A DNA stretch of 64,000 nt from Rhabdophis nuchalis (lineage: Eukaryota; Chordata; Lepidosauria; Squamata; Natricidae). The position numbers were made by a program, and so were the translations under genes. Every line of letters starts with the position of its first letter. Position 1 is the first letter of the stretch. Below are positions 26,515 through 38,412 of this stretch, piece by piece. The stretch is from NCBI GenBank assembly GCA_039707465.1, contig CM077647.1, positions 119,476,610 to 119,540,609 on the forward strand. Direction: 5' to 3'. A model generated the notes under the pieces. That model made no database searches and was not told the origin of the DNA. It was given only the letters and a program-made list of their open reading frames with translations.

Positions 26515-27125
26515 AGAACATAAGAACATAAGAATAGCCTTGCTGGAACAGGCCACAGCCCATCCGGTCCAGCATTCTGTCTCACACAGTGGCTCACCAT
26601 TTGCTTCAGGGTATTCCCAAGCAGATGTCTTCACCTGCTTACGATTCCCTGCAAATGACATTGAGAAATATCCTGCCTATCTCTTCAACCCGGAGGGTGT
26701 CCTTAGGCATCCATACTGATAGCCATGGATACCCTTGTTCTCCATGAACTCATCTAATCCTTTCTTAAAGGTGTCGAGGCTGACAGCTGTCACCACTTCT
26801 TCTGGCAGAGAGTTCCATAGACCAGTGATCCTCTGGGTGAAAAAGTACTTCCTCTTATTTGTTTGAGGTCTAGCTTCCAAAAGTTTCATGGAGTGCCCCC
26901 TAGTTCTAGTGTTGTGCGGTAGGGAAAACAGTTTTTCCTTTTCTACTTTGTCCACACCGTGCATGATTTTATAGACTTCAATCAGGTCACCTCTCAGGCC
27001 CCGTCGTTCTAGAGTGAAGAGGCCCAGCCGTTGCAGCCTCAGATGGTAAGGAAGGTGTTCCAGCCCCCGAATCATTCTGGTTGCCCTCCTCTGCACCTTT
27101 TCCATTTCCATAATATCCTTCTGAA
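26515..27125 (-). mobile_element. CR1 LINE 3' end, antisense, open frame
   Basis: On the minus strand a 144-codon open frame (26677-27111) encodes MEKVQRRATRMIRGLEHLPY through LGLFTLERRGLRGDL to the C-terminus. The 3' UTR ends in AAGAACATAAG-type repeats at 26515. It is very similar to the copy at 12930-13325. The intact frame suggests a comparatively young insertion. Confidence 0.85.
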
Positions 27126-27289
27126 GGTATGGTGACCAGTATGATGGACCTATTTCTTAACTGAAGTCTTTTGGAATGGAAAACTGCCATCATAATGTTG
27201 CTAGGCCTAAGAAGAACAATTTCTAGGACTTTTCTCTGAATTAGAGCTAATTCTGCAGAAAGTTTTATAACTCTGCTGCATGTGCAGGG

Positions 27290-29250
27290 TAGGTTTTGGA
27301 ATAGAATATAATTCTTTATTGGCCAAGTATGATTGGACAAACATGGAATTTGTCTTTGGTGCATATGCTCTCTGTACATAAAAGATATAAGTGATAAATT
27401 ATGATCATAGTAATCATAAATACATTCATTAGATACAACACTTAATGATAGTCACAGGATGCTAAATAAGCAATCAACATAAATCATACTAGGAAACTAA
27501 ATAAGCAATATAAATCATAAAGATACAAGCAACAAAGTTATATGTAACTAGAAAAGAAAATAGGTAATAGGAAGGATGAGAATAATAATAACAACACCGT
27601 CTTAGTAAATAGTTTGACACTGCTGTGGGAATTAGTTGTTTAGCAGAGTGATGGCACTGGGGGGGAAAACTGTCCTTGTGTTTGTTGTTCTGGTGTGCAA
27701 TGCCATATAACGTTATTTTGAGGGTAGAAGTTGAAACAATTTATGTCCAGGATGTGAGGGGGGTGTAGATATTTTCACAGCCCTCTTTTTGACTCCTGCA
27801 TTGTACAGGTCCTCAATGGAAGGCAGGTTGGTAGCAGTTGTTTTTTCTGTTATAATTATCCGTTGAAGTCTGTGTCTGTCTTGTTTTGTTGTGGAGCCAA
27901 ACCAGACAGTTATAAAGATGGAGATGACAGACTCAATAATTCCTCTGTAGAACTGAATCAGCAGCTCCTTGGACAGTCTGAGTCTTCTGAGTTGGTGCAG
28001 AAAGAACGTTATTTGTGCTTTTTTAGTTTAAATTAAATGCTATCTTCAGTGTGCATTATAACTATAAAAATAAAACACACACACACATCATTCACATCCT
28101 ATGCAATTGAATTAAAAACCTGATATTGCATTAGTATTGCACTACATAGTAGAACTGGATATAGTTACCACCCTGGTATAGAAGCTGTTTTTCAGCCTAT
28201 TTGTCCTTGTTTTTATTATCCTGTACCATCTGCCAGATGGTAAAAGTTCAAAAAAAGAGTGCTCAGGATGAGATGGATCTTTAAGAATATTTTGAACTTT
28301 CTTAAGGCAGTGGGAGTTATAAAGCTCTTCCAAAGAGGGGAGAGGGCAACCAATGATCCTCTGGGCAATGACATTAACCCTCTGGAATTCTAGCTGTGCA
28401 ATTGGCAAACCATACACAAATGTTGTAAGTTAAATACTCTCTATGATTCAGAGGTAGAAGGTCACCAGCAGTTTTTCATTCAGTTGTTGTTTCCTGAGAT
28501 GACTCAGGTAATATACTTTCTGTTGGGCCCTTTTGACCAGTGCTGCAATGTGAGTGCCCCAGGTCAGGTCCTCTTTTATGATAACGCCCACTTAAAACTG
28601 GCCATTTGCTCCACTTGGTCTCCATTGATAAGCAAAGGCTGGATGTCTGATCTGTTCCTTCTATAAGCACCTTAGTCTTATTGGTGTTAAGGGCCACGTT
28701 ATTGTCTCCACACCACAAAAGCCACCAGTCCACCTCATCTTGATAGACAGACTCATGGTTTTTTTAATGAGTTGATGATGTTTTTGATGCTCCATTTTAA
28801 GTCTTGAGATATTATAGAACGTAGAAACTTGAAGGTCTCTACTGTTAATGCTGTGTTGTCTAGTATTATAAGATATATATATAGGAGGGTTTCTACTAAA
28901 GTCTATCATTATTTCTATGGTTTTTGAGAGGGTTTAGTTCAAGATTGTTCTGGCTGCACTACAAGGCTAGTTGTTCAACCTCCCGTCTGTATGCAGATTA
29001 GTCGTCGTCTCAAATGAGACCAATCACTGTTATCATCTACAAACTTCAGTACTTTAACAGAGGGATCTTTTGAGATGCAGTCATTGGTGTATGGAGAGAA
29101 AAGAAATGGAGAGAGCACACAGCCCTGGGGGGGTGGAGTCTGTACTAATTGTACAGGTATCTGATATGATTTTGCCTAGCTTTACCTGTTGCTTCCTGTC
29201 TGTTAGGAAGCTTATGTCAGGCACAGCTAGCTGATTTAGTTTAGTTAGAA
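27290..29250 (-). mobile_element. Rex1-like LINE, antisense, broken frames
   Basis: Read on the minus strand, the RT core around 29030-29130 gives QGCVLSPFLFSPYTND-like sequence followed by the FADD-type box region (FVDDN). The region around 28142-28417 gives DPSHPEHSFFELLPSGRWYR and RLKNSFYTR, the Rex1 C-terminus. Frames are interrupted. Rex1 sequence seems to resume at about 31747-31800, so several younger elements (L2 copies and a GC-rich insert) appear to have landed in it. Confidence 0.7.
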
Positions 29251-29251
29251 G

Positions 29252-29990
29252 AATATTTGTTTGTTTGTTTGTTTGTTTGTTTGTTTGTTTGTTTATTTAT
29301 TTGGATTTATTGACCACCCCCTCTCTCCGAAGAGACTCGGGGCGGTGTACAGGAATTTAAGAACATATACATATAACAAATTATAAATAATTAAAACTAA
29401 ATTAAATGTTTTACCCTGTGTTAAAAAGTACCTTGTTTAAATTTATATCGTAAAAACCCGATTGGTAATATTTACTAAAACTAGGCTGGTACGGTAGGTT
29501 AGGCCAGGCCGGCCTGCTGGAAAAGATGAGTCTTTAATTGTTGAAGGAAGGAGCGGAGGTCCGTGATAGATCTAAGTTCGGGGGGTAGGTCATTCCAGAG
29601 GGTTGGGCCCGCCACAGAGAAGGCCCTTCCCCTGGATGCTGCCTGTTGGCATTGCCAGGTGGACGGCACCCGGAGAAGTCCCTCTCTGTGTGAGCGAATC
29701 GGTCGAAGGGATGTGTGGGGTAGGATACGATCACACAGATAGCTAGGACCCGTGCCATGGAGCGCTTTAAAGATGGTAATCAACACCTTGAAGTGCACCC
29801 GAAAGGCCACAGGTAGCCAGTGTAGCTCGCGCAGGAGCAGTGTTACGTGGGAGTACCTGGTGGTACCCATAATTGCCCGCGCGGCCGCATTCTGGACTAG
29901 CTGTAGTCATTGGGTGCACCTCAAGGGGAGCCCCATGTAGCGCATGAGTGACTGTGCGAAGGGCGTCCCGGTCTAAAGTGGAGGGCCAGC
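29252..29990 (-). mobile_element. L2-clade LINE 3' end with GTTT tail
   Basis: The plus strand begins with a (GTTT)n/(ATTT)n tail and the conserved 3' UTR block. On the minus strand 29499-29870 encodes SHVTLLLRELHWLPVAFRVH and AFSVAGPTLWNDLPPELRS, the L2-like C-terminus. Upstream (29767-30042) the frame changes and part of the RT connection region is missing. Confidence 0.85.
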
Positions 29991-30189
29991 CCTGAGAGAG
30001 GGGGGACTCTCGCAGCAAGATGAGGTCTGCCCTCGAGTACATTGCGGAGAATGGTCGTTTGCAGGGGCCATATGACCACTGTCAGATGTTTTTTCAGCAA
30101 GGCATACATAGAATATAGGATATATAGATAGATGTTCTCAGTTGAAATATAAATATAGATATAACTATAAATATGTCATGGGTAATAAT

Positions 30190-30853
30190 GTTAAATGATG
30201 ACATTTATTTTAATTTTTAATTTTTATTTTATTTAGATTTATACCCCGCACCTTCTCCAAAAGGACCCAGGGCGGCGCACAGGAAATTTAAAAAGCACAA
30301 CAAATATTACAAAATACAAAATTTAAAAACATATTAAATTCTAACCCTGTGCTAAAATCAACTAAAATCCCCCAAATTAAAACTATCTAGGAGCAGTCAC
30401 AGCGGGAGGTTACGCTAGGCCGGCTTGATGGAAAAGGTGTGTCTTCAGACACTGGCGGAAGAGGCGGAGGTCTGAGATGGTACGTAGTTCAGGGGGTAAG
30501 TCGTTCCAAAGGGTAGGGCCCGCCACAGAGAAGGCCCTTCCCCTGGATGCCGCCTGTTGGCATTGCCAGGTGGACGGCACCCTGAGAAGGCCCTCTCTGT
30601 GGGAGCGGATCGGACGAAGGGATGTATGGGGCAGGAGACGGTCTCGCATATAACTAGGTCCCGAGCCATGGAGCGCTTTAAAGATGATCGTCAGAACCTT
30701 GAAGCGCACCCGAAAGGCCACAGGTAGCCAGTGCAGCTCGCGCAGGAGAGGTGTTATGTGGGAGCATCTAGAGGCTCCCATAATCACCCGCGCGGCCGCA
30801 TTCTGGACTAGCTGTAGCTTTCGAGTGCACCTCAAGGGGAGCCCCATGTAGAG
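30190..30853 (-). mobile_element. L2-clade LINE 3' end, antisense
   Basis: The minus-strand frame ending at 30410 encodes MGLPLRCTRKLQLVQNAAAR followed by the ELHWLPVAFRVRFKVL and NDLPPELRT motifs. The 3' UTR extends to about 30190 with 'ataccccgcaccttctcc' on the plus strand. It is 5'-truncated at about 30853. It shares its coding segment with the long copy at 51018-53516. Confidence 0.88.
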
Positions 30854-30972
30854 AGCTATGTATTTAAGATAAAAGAGAGGGAGGGGGATGGGATAAGGAT
30901 GGGTAGGGGACGGTGGAGAATAGAGGTACAAAAAGTTAAAAATCACAAGTAGGGTGAGATAATTATCCTGGT

Positions 30973-31757
30973 AGATGGTATGTTCTTCTCCAAGCTGGTG
31001 GAGTTGTCTAGCAGATGGTATATCCAGTAAGTATCACATAGTCAATGTTCCAACAAAGGCCGGGTAACTCAGACCTGATGAAGCTAAAAGTTAAAGCCTG
31101 GTGGCCCAGGGAGCTCTCTCCCAATTAATTGACCTCTCCTGTCTCTCCCATCCTACTTCCCTTTACCTCGATGCCCTAAATGGTATGGGCCACAGTCCAG
31201 GTGATCCAATGGCCTCCAGAATCTCTGTTCTTGCCAGCCACCCGTCGGAGGCCTGCGGTGCTTCCAGCCTCTGATGTTTGAACGTCAATATCTCTGGCCT
31301 CGAGACCTTCTGTTGGGGCCTCCGGTGTTTTAACCTCTCGGCGGTGCTTCTCGACTCCTTTCCCAGCCGGCCTCAGCCCCCAGCATCTAGCGTCGAGCCG
31401 CACTCGGCTGCAGATATTTCTGGCCCCCATCGGGCCTCCGATGTTTCGAGCCCGCATCGCCCCTCTGTCTCCGGCTCTGGACCTGTCGGCCTCCCAAGCC
31501 CTCAGCGGAGACTCAGCTTCCCATGATTCCCCACGCCGCACTCCGGGGCTCCGCATTCCACGCTTTCCCCTGCGGCTCACCAGCGGAGCACCGAGGCCAT
31601 AAGGACCCCTGCGGGGCGGCGGGATGACAGTCTTGCTGGGCCTGGCCTTAGTAGATGGAATTTGGCCAGGCTAGATCTTCTTCGGCCAAAAAGGCCCCCG
31701 CAGTCCGCATCGCGCTCAAAGATGCGCCACCATCTTTTCGCGCCTGCCTAGATGGTA
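30973..31757 (-). mobile_element. Candidate GC-rich insertion of unknown family
   Basis: The 10-base sequence tagatggtat occurs at about 30973 and again at about 31748, framing some 765 bases. The part from 31170 to 31747 is markedly CpG-rich compared with its surroundings. On the minus strand the insert begins 'ggcaggcgcgaaaagatggt', reminiscent of an L1-type 5' UTR. The 134- and 82-residue frames show no recognisable domain. Rex1-like sequence resumes on the right side. The boundaries are tentative. Confidence 0.4.
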
Positions 31758-31799
31758 TTGAATGCTGAGATGAAGTCTACCCTATGTTGAATAAATAGC

Positions 31800-32530
31800 T
31801 TGCATATGTACAACTGAAGGTGAAGAGGTTAGACTTCTAGGAAAGAAAGTATATTACATAATGGCATTCTAGGAAAGAAAGTGTATTATGATGGCATTTT
31901 GAGAAGATTTTTTTCCTCTGTTCCTCTCTGACTCTCTCAAATTTAGTTCTAATAACATGGTACCCAAAGGCTGACATATTTCATTTTCTGGTTGAAACAT
32001 ATTGGTTCATTCCTGCATAGTGTCTTTATAGTTCAGTAGGGCTTTTTATAACGAACACAAGAGTAGCTGGGTTTTTATTCCTCAAGCTATTGTTGCTTCA
32101 GAAGCAGAAAGACAATTTCACAAGGACACAAAGTATAACCATTTACTGTAAGTCTCTTAAATGGAATAAACAGCTTTCTCCCAATTGTGGAACAATCTAC
32201 CTACAGCAATTGTGGTTTGCCTGTCTGGAGACTTTTAAGGGGTAAGACGGTAACCTCTCAAGAACATTTTAACTGGTTTTCCTGCATATTGGAGTGTGTT
32301 GGACTAGATTATCTTTCATGATTCTATTTTATGTAAAATGCATGGCACACAATTTTATTGTATGTGAGCAAGCTGAAATAACTTTATTTGTTATATTTGT
32401 TATTAATCATTTAAGATAATTTATTAAAGGTATGATTCTTCCTATTAATTGTTCCATTCACTTCCATCTCATCCTACTAAACTAAATGTCAGTTACGCCT
32501 GATTTCTGCTTTTTTGTTTCTATTTATCAT
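31800..32530. other. DBF4B intron segment
   Basis: AT-rich, with a tandem duplication of about 33 bases at 31833-31900 (unit containing 'ctaggaaagaaagt' and 'atggcatt'). No other feature was recognised before the acceptor 'tatttatcatag' at 32532. Confidence 0.4.
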
Positions 32531-32532
32531 AG

Positions 32533-32704
32533 GTTATTGAAAGTTTTCTCAGTAAAGAAGTGTGTTATATCCAGTAGCTGCAAAGCTAGACAAGAAAGAA
32601 GGCTAAAGAAGGAAATTGTTATTCTGCTGAAAGATGTTGGAAGTAAATCTTTTTCAAGGCTCCCAAAGAGTTAGGGATGCTCCTTGCTCAAACCAGTTGA
32701 TGTG
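32533..32704 (+). pseudogene. DBF4B: DBF4B-like exon (motif N region), frame broken
   Basis: DBF4B is a regulatory subunit of the CDC7 kinase that fires replication origins. After the acceptor 'tttatcatag' the exon reads VIESFLSKEVCYI, matching the conserved (V)IExFLSKxxSYI of the DBF4 motif-N/BRCT-like region. The same frame then reaches Q and a TAG stop at 32575-32577. Shifting by one base after ATC restores SSCKARQE, the expected continuation (SSxxEVKAE in the family). The exon therefore contains a one-base-type frame change. The likely donor is either GGAA|gtaaat at 32641 or GATGTG|gtaaga at 32705. With the second donor, another stop lies in frame. Confidence 0.6.
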
Positions 32705-33003
32705 GTAAGAACTTTGGGTCAGAAAAATTGCTTACTCTTTTTTTATACATATTTTTAAAAGGAAGAACAAGATTTTGGCATGTTTTCAAAATTAACCTGC
32801 TGGTTTGACTCTTTAGTTCTAAAATGTTTTGTGTGGTGCCAGTTTTTGTTTTTGTGTGGTGCCAGTGAGCTTTGCATTCCTTATGAGAACTGCTAGATAA
32901 ATATCAGCCAAGTAGCACAATTTTCCTTTATTGTTCTATATGAACTTCAAAATTTGAAATGTGAACATTCTAAATATGTTTCCATATAATCTTTATATTC
33001 TCC

Positions 33004-33125
33004 GAAGTATCCTGTGGGATGAGTCACTGATGGTTATTCTCATGTCCAATCTGTCCAGAGACTGAGGATAAAGTTGAGACCACTCCCCTCTACTTTCTCT
33101 GCGTGGCTCCAGTTTAATCTCAGTC
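33004..33125 (+). repeat. DIRS left inverted terminal repeat
   Basis: It pairs with 39918-40037. It lacks the outermost 25 or so bases seen on the right copy (complement of 'tgagaaatgcagttcagg'), so the left end is slightly truncated. Confidence 0.85.
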
Positions 33126-33136
33126 TTGACCTGTAA

Positions 33137-35158
33137 GGGACTGTTTTCTTCTTTTTTTTTTTATATTGAAAAAGTTTTATTGGTTTTACATTTTTTCTAT
33201 AGGGTAGGGTAAGGGATACAAAGAAATTTTGAGAGCATTCACGTCAGAGTCGTCGGCCCTTCCGAGACCTCAAAATACAAAGTATAAAACAACAAAAAAA
33301 AAACATTTTTCATAACACTACAAGGTAAAAGCAAGTACATATACCTAAATTCTCAATTCCATGCTGTCAGACATTTACAAAAATCCAGATAAAATATTAT
33401 GAAAATTGTTCAGAAAAATCAAGGCAAAGTTATTTTTTCGATCTAAGTCTCTTGGCTATTGTATCTTCTTTTTCTCCTCCCTGGCCCCCAGCGGGCGGGG
33501 CCGCGGCCCCCTCCGTCCCCCCTGGATCTTCCCCCAGGGCAGAGGAATGTTTTTTAAGAAAGGCTTCCGCCTCAACAACTGTTTTAATCCTCACTCTTCC
33601 TCCTTCCCAGAACACCAGCATCCCTTCAGGTGTCACCCACTTGAACCAAATCCCGTGATCAAATAAAATTTTTGACAAGAAGGAAAATTCCCTCCTTGCT
33701 TCTCGAATCTTTCTAGGGATCTGCTTCAAGATAGCAACCTCTTTTTGTTGGTAAATTAATGGACTACCTCTCTGCACTTTCAGGATTTCCCCTCTGGTTG
33801 ACCTTCTAACAAATTTCACATGTATCTCTCTAGGCACTTCATTTATCCTGGCATATGCTGAGTTAATTCTATAGGCTAGGTCAATGTCCCCCCTGATCTC
33901 ATCTTTAGGTTTTTGTAAATAGTCTGCTAAAATTGTGCTCATAAGATCAGGGAGGCATTCACCAGATTCCTCAAGAACGTTCTGAAATCTCAAAAAATGT
34001 GTCATTCTTTCCATATCTATCCTAGACACATGCCCATTTGTTTCCCCAACCTCTTTAATAACATTTTTAATCTCTCCCTTAACCCCCACCAACCCCCCTT
34101 CCAATTCTTCAGTCTTCTGTGTGTTTTCCAGCACTTGCTTCCGAGTATCCAATAGCTCCTTCTTGAAATTGATGTTTTCTGCCCTCTGGGCCTGAATTTC
34201 TTTTACCAAAGTTTGTATAACAGTTTCAAGAGAAGCCATCCGTTGTTCTAAACTTGCCAGTGCTGTTTCTTGAGCCATGATTAACTGTTAAAGTCAATGC
34301 CACCAAAATGGCGTTTTCAGGGTGGGGTTGGTGAGACTAACCGGGAGCCAAAAGTTCTGATCAAGGTTGAAACGTTGTAAAATTCAGGAACCAAGAGAGA
34401 GACAATTTTCCAACTCAATAGTTATAATAACGAAGGTACTCCAGAAAGGAAATCACAAATCCAGCAAGAGAAATTTTTTTCATCAATATCCAGAGAGAGT
34501 CCCAATTGTAAAGAGACGCTGGGAATTTTCCATAGTTGAAATAATCAGGCAGGGACAAAGAAAAGCCACCTTCCACCGCCCATCTCAGAGCCCAGAGGAG
34601 AGAGTAGAAAAATAATTTTTTTTTTATCCAGCCAGACCTAGAAACAATGTTGCAAGTAGCCGCATACTACTTTCCCTTGTTAGAGACAGTCCGGATTTAA
34701 GATTTCCGCTTTCTCTTCCAGAGAAGCCATTTTAAAGTGCCGCTTAAGTCCGAGGGGGGTTTTTTGGAAACAAACACCCCCCTCCCAGTCCGTTCAGCCT
34801 GGCTGGCAGCAAGGAAAAAAAGTCTTTTTTAAACTCACTCTCCCTCGCAGCTGAAGCCTCGGCAGACCTTCCGATCTCTCCGCTCAGCCCTCTACATTGA
34901 AGTGAATGGCGCCGACAGCCGTTGGCGAAGGGAGAACCCCCCGCAGCATGTTCCTCCTCACCTAGGTCGCGGAGGGGAGCGCTCTCCCCACCGCCGTGAG
35001 GAAGAACGTCCTCTCCGAGCCGACCCTACGGGAGACCTCCAGTAACCGGAGCGTCTCGCCCCCGTGGGGGGGCAGAAAAGGCAACAAAGCGGCGAGCGAG
35101 CGCTAGGCTCGCCCGTCGCCGCTGGAGCCGGAACCGGAACCGGGACTGTTTTCTTCTT
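33137..35158 (-). mobile_element. ORF1-only L1-type retroposon with 17-bp TSDs
   Basis: The exact 17-base sequence gggactgttttcttctt flanks the insert at 33137-33153 and 35142-35158. Read on the minus strand, the 1988-base insert starts with a GC-rich 5' region (about 860 bases), then an intact L1-type ORF1 of 282 codons. About 275 bases of 3' sequence follow, with an AATAAA-type signal (ccaataaaac) and a terminal poly-A. ORF2 is absent. It interrupts the 5' part of the DIRS element, so it is younger than that element. The organisation resembles the mammalian HAL1 elements. Confidence 0.88.
33430..34278 (-). CDS. L1-type ORF1 protein
   Basis: The 282-residue frame is intact. The N-terminal part (residues 1-85) is a predicted coiled coil (MASLETVIQTLVKEIQAQRA and further heptads). 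Next comes an RRM-like segment (MTHFLRFQNVLEESG) and a C-terminal domain (IHVKFVRRSTRGEILK) as in LINE-1 ORF1p, an RNA-binding trimeric chaperone. The tail is glycine- and alanine-rich and ends in basic residues. The start was chosen as the first methionine after the GC-rich leader. No ORF2 follows. I am confident of the L1 ORF1 class, less so of the subfamily. Confidence 0.85.
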   Translation of the reverse strand: MAQETALASLEQRMASLETVIQTLVKEIQAQRAENINFKKELLDTRKQVLENTQKTEELEGGLVGVKGEIKNVIKEVGETNGHVSRIDMERMTHFLRFQNVLEESGECLPDLMSTILADYLQKPKDEIRGDIDLAYRINSAYARINEVPREIHVKFVRRSTRGEILKVQRGSPLIYQQKEVAILKQIPRKIREARREFSFLSKILFDHGIWFKWVTPEGMLVFWEGGRVRIKTVVEAEAFLKKHSSALGEDPGGTEGAAAPPAGGQGGEKEDTIAKRLRSKK

Positions 35159-35159
35159 G

Positions 35160-36918
35160 ACTCTCCCATCTCCTTCCCCATCGTCTTCCCTGTGTGATTG
35201 TTGCTGGGCTTTACCAGGAACTTCGGAGCCATCGAGACCACTGGCGGTTGTTGTTGGGGTTTCTGAGGCCGTGCGCCAGGAGGCGCCTTGAAGTGCAGCA
35301 ACCCCATTATATCGGGGGGTTGCTGGAGCTCTGCCGGTTCATTAGAAGTGTTTGCTGAGGCAGAGCTCCTGGAGGTATCGGGCCATGTGGTCAGCAGCTG
35401 TCATTTTGGAAGGGCGGTGGCTTCTGGGAAGATGTACGTGGCCAGAGTGCTAGGTTCGGTGCTTCTTACAATTACTGCAGGTGCTTGTCAGGGCCACTGT
35501 GAGTGCCAGAGGAACAAAAAAGAGGCAAAGCTCTGAACTGGGGAATGGCGTCCTGCTGCTTTGCATTCAGGTGGCGCAATCAAGCCATGGATCGGTGGCA
35601 CCATCTTGGGGGCCATGTGCAGGAGACACAGGACTTTATCAGAGCCACTTGGCAGCAGCCCTAGCCAACTGAGCGGAGCAAGAAGGAGGTTGGAGGTGGT
35701 ACTTCAGAGCTATGAGTAGTTGCAGAGTTGGGGGAGCTTGGCAAGATGGTGGAGACTATGAGGTGACCAGGAGCAGCTGCTCTGGAATACCCTGAGGCTT
35801 CTGATCTCAGCAAGGGGACTTCCAGGGGAACTATTCCTTCAGGGAGAGAGAAGGCCACAGGCAGAAAGAGCACCTCTAAGTCCTCCAGGAAAGGTCACAG
35901 GTCTTTCCCTCCCCTTCTTTGTTCGGGTCTCTTCTATGCAAGGCCAAGGTCACTGCGGACCTGGAGGGTACTCCTAGTGCTGCTGAGACACCTCCTGCCT
36001 CTGCAATGAGTAGTAAGCCAAAGGGCTCTTTCCACAAGCCATAGGTGGAGAAGGAGGAAATCCCAACTCCACCGATGTTTCTTGAGGTGCTAAAGGCCAA
36101 ACCTGGGGCTTTTCCCACTCCGGGGAGCAATGATTGTTGTTTTTATAACCTTAATGCCAGCTTTTCCCAGGCCTTGCAGATTCCAACGGTGGATACTCCT
36201 GTGGCAGTGCTGCATCTTCTTCATCCTTCGTGATGGGTGACATCGCCAACAACCTGAAGGCAGAGAATAAGAGAGCAGAACTAACCCTGTGCAAGACCTT
36301 CCAGGCAACAACCTGGGCGATCAAGGCAGTGGCTACTGTTTCCTTCTTCAACAGGAATACTCTTCTTTGGCTGACTCAAATGCAGGAGAGGGCTTCATCA
36401 TCAGAGGTATGACTCCTGCAAGACATAAAAAAACTTACAGCAGCTACCCAATTTTCAGCGATGCTACGTTTGATGTGGACAAATATGCCTCAAGAGCACT
36501 CTCATTGGTGGCCTCCAAGCATCTCCTCTGACTGTGCGGCTGGCAGACAGATGCCCGGTCCAAATGGAACCTGGCAGCGGCTGAATATTCTATTGAGAAG
36601 CTGTTTGGGGCCTATTTTAGTGGAGGATAAAAACAAATGCAAGATCCTCCCTACTACGTTGATGCTCCCTGAGCAATGACTGGCACCCTACCAGAGGAGG
36701 CGTTCCCATCAGCCTCCCGATCAGGACTTCAGCAACAGAGGTACCTCTCTTCCAGATATTCCAGGCAGGGGGACAGACAGTTTTATAGGGACAGGAATAG
36801 GTACCAGCAACCTAGCAAGCGGCCCTTTCGGGGGGGGGGCATCCCTACCACAGAAGTAAGTGATCCCAACTTGGATCACCCCATAGGCGGCCGCCTTGCC
36901 CTATTTGCAGATCACTAG
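35160..36918 (+). pseudogene. DIRS gag-like region, broken
   Basis: Between the L1-like insertion and the RT there are several short overlapping frames (35288-35536, 36045-36233, 36230-36412, 36289-36531, 36676-36918) that together look like a decayed first ORF. The last includes a serine/arginine-rich stretch (QQQRYLSSRYSRQGDRQFYR). The position fits a DIRS gag. No domain is recognised with confidence. Confidence 0.45.
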
Positions 36919-37213
36919 GACTTCATCACTTCTGATGAGTGGGTCCTTCTGACTATCAGATTTGGTTTACATTTGGAATTCTGCTCTTACCCACCCACCC
37001 CCCGCTCATTTTTGGCTCTTCTCCTCTTCTAGGAACCAGGTTAAGCATAAGCTCATGCGTAAGGCGATTCAGCAGGCTGTTGAACTGTTCCAGAGGACCA
37101 AAAAGGTTCTGTGTTCTACTCCAATTTATTTGTAGTTCCGAAGAGTTTGGGGTGTGTGTGTGTGTGGAGAGTGATCCTTGATTTAAAGTTGTTAAATTCT
37201 AGGTTCGTTTTCC

Positions 37214-38412
37214 TTGAGGTTTATCCTCGAGGGGATTAGACAAGGAGATTTCTTGACCTCCATTGACTGTACAGAGGCCTACCTACATACATTGCACCTG
37301 ACTATCGGAGGTTCCTTAGATTTTCACATGGGTGGGTCCATTATCAGTACAAGGCTCTCCCCTTTGGACTGGTGTCAGCACCTTTCACCTTTACCAAGAT
37401 GATGGCTGTGGCCATCTCCCATCTGTTCCGGTTCACTTACAATGCTACCTGGACGATATCCTCATTCAGGCAGGGACCCCGAGCATGGCCAAGAGGGACC
37501 TTGGGCTCACAATTAGAATGTTACAGACTCTGGGATTCTCAATCAACTTCGAGAAGAGTCATCTGGAACCCATTAATAGGCTTCATCATTTAGGGCCTGT
37601 CATTGATATAGTGGAGAGCAAGGTGTTCCTATCTCAAGACTGTAGAGATAGCATTATTCAGCTGATTCAGCAGATTTGCAGGGCACATTCTGTTCCCCTA
37701 GTTGTCCTCTGTCGTCTTCTTAGCAAGTGCATTTCATGCATCGCGATAGTTCCATGGACCATTTCCTTGCCAGCAAGCTGCAGTGGCTGCTACTGCCCCA
37801 TTAGAGGGATGGAACCAGCGATGCAACCTTCAAGATCCACATGTTCTACTGTCCTTTCGTTGGTGGACGTCTCCAGCCTTGACCAAAGGCTCCCTGTTCA
37901 GGGTACCAGACAGGTTGGTGCTAATGAACAATGCAAGTCTTTTGGGCTGTGGTGCATATTTCGACTCTCAGCTAGCCCAGGGACGATGGACCCCCTCAGA
38001 CTTAAGACAAAACATCAATTGGTTGGAGCTCAGGGTGATCCACCTGGCTCTTCGCCACTTCAAGGAGCAGATCTCTGGGCAGCATATCCTTGTCCTAATG
38101 GACAATGTTGACGCCAAGGCCCATGTCAACAAGCAGTGGGGCATCCACTCTCTGGCTCTTTGGAACGAGGCAGCGAAGTTGGGGAACTGGGTAGAATGAC
38201 ATCTCCTGTTTCTGAGGGTGGAGCATATATCCGGTGTGGACAACCAGCAAGCCAACTGGCTCAGCAGGGCAACCTTGGACCATGGGGAATGGCAGCTGCA
38301 TCCCAGAGTCTTTGCCGAGATTTGCCAGAGGTTCAGCAGGCTGGTCATGGACCTGTTTGCCATACCAATGAATGGTCAGGTCCAGAGGTTCATCTCTTGG
38401 TTCCCAGCTTGA
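37214..38412 (+). pseudogene. DIRS reverse transcriptase and RNase H, broken
   Basis: RT motifs appear in successive frames: GIRQGDFLTSIDCTEAYLHT (37214 onward), FHMGG, then an APFTFTKMM stretch and CYLDDILIQAG (37332-38111 frame), where YLDD is the catalytic box. KRDLGLTIRMLQTLGFSINF follows, then the RNase H region LVLMNNASLLGCGAYF and LELRVIHLALRHFKEQ with LVLMDNVDAKAHVNKQ (37783-38199). Several frameshifts separate these parts, so the enzyme is not encoded intact. Confidence 0.85.

Noticed and set aside
37332..38111. 259-residue frame treated as a single host protein
   Set aside because: It carries YLDD and is the DIRS reverse transcriptase read through frameshifts, not a host gene.
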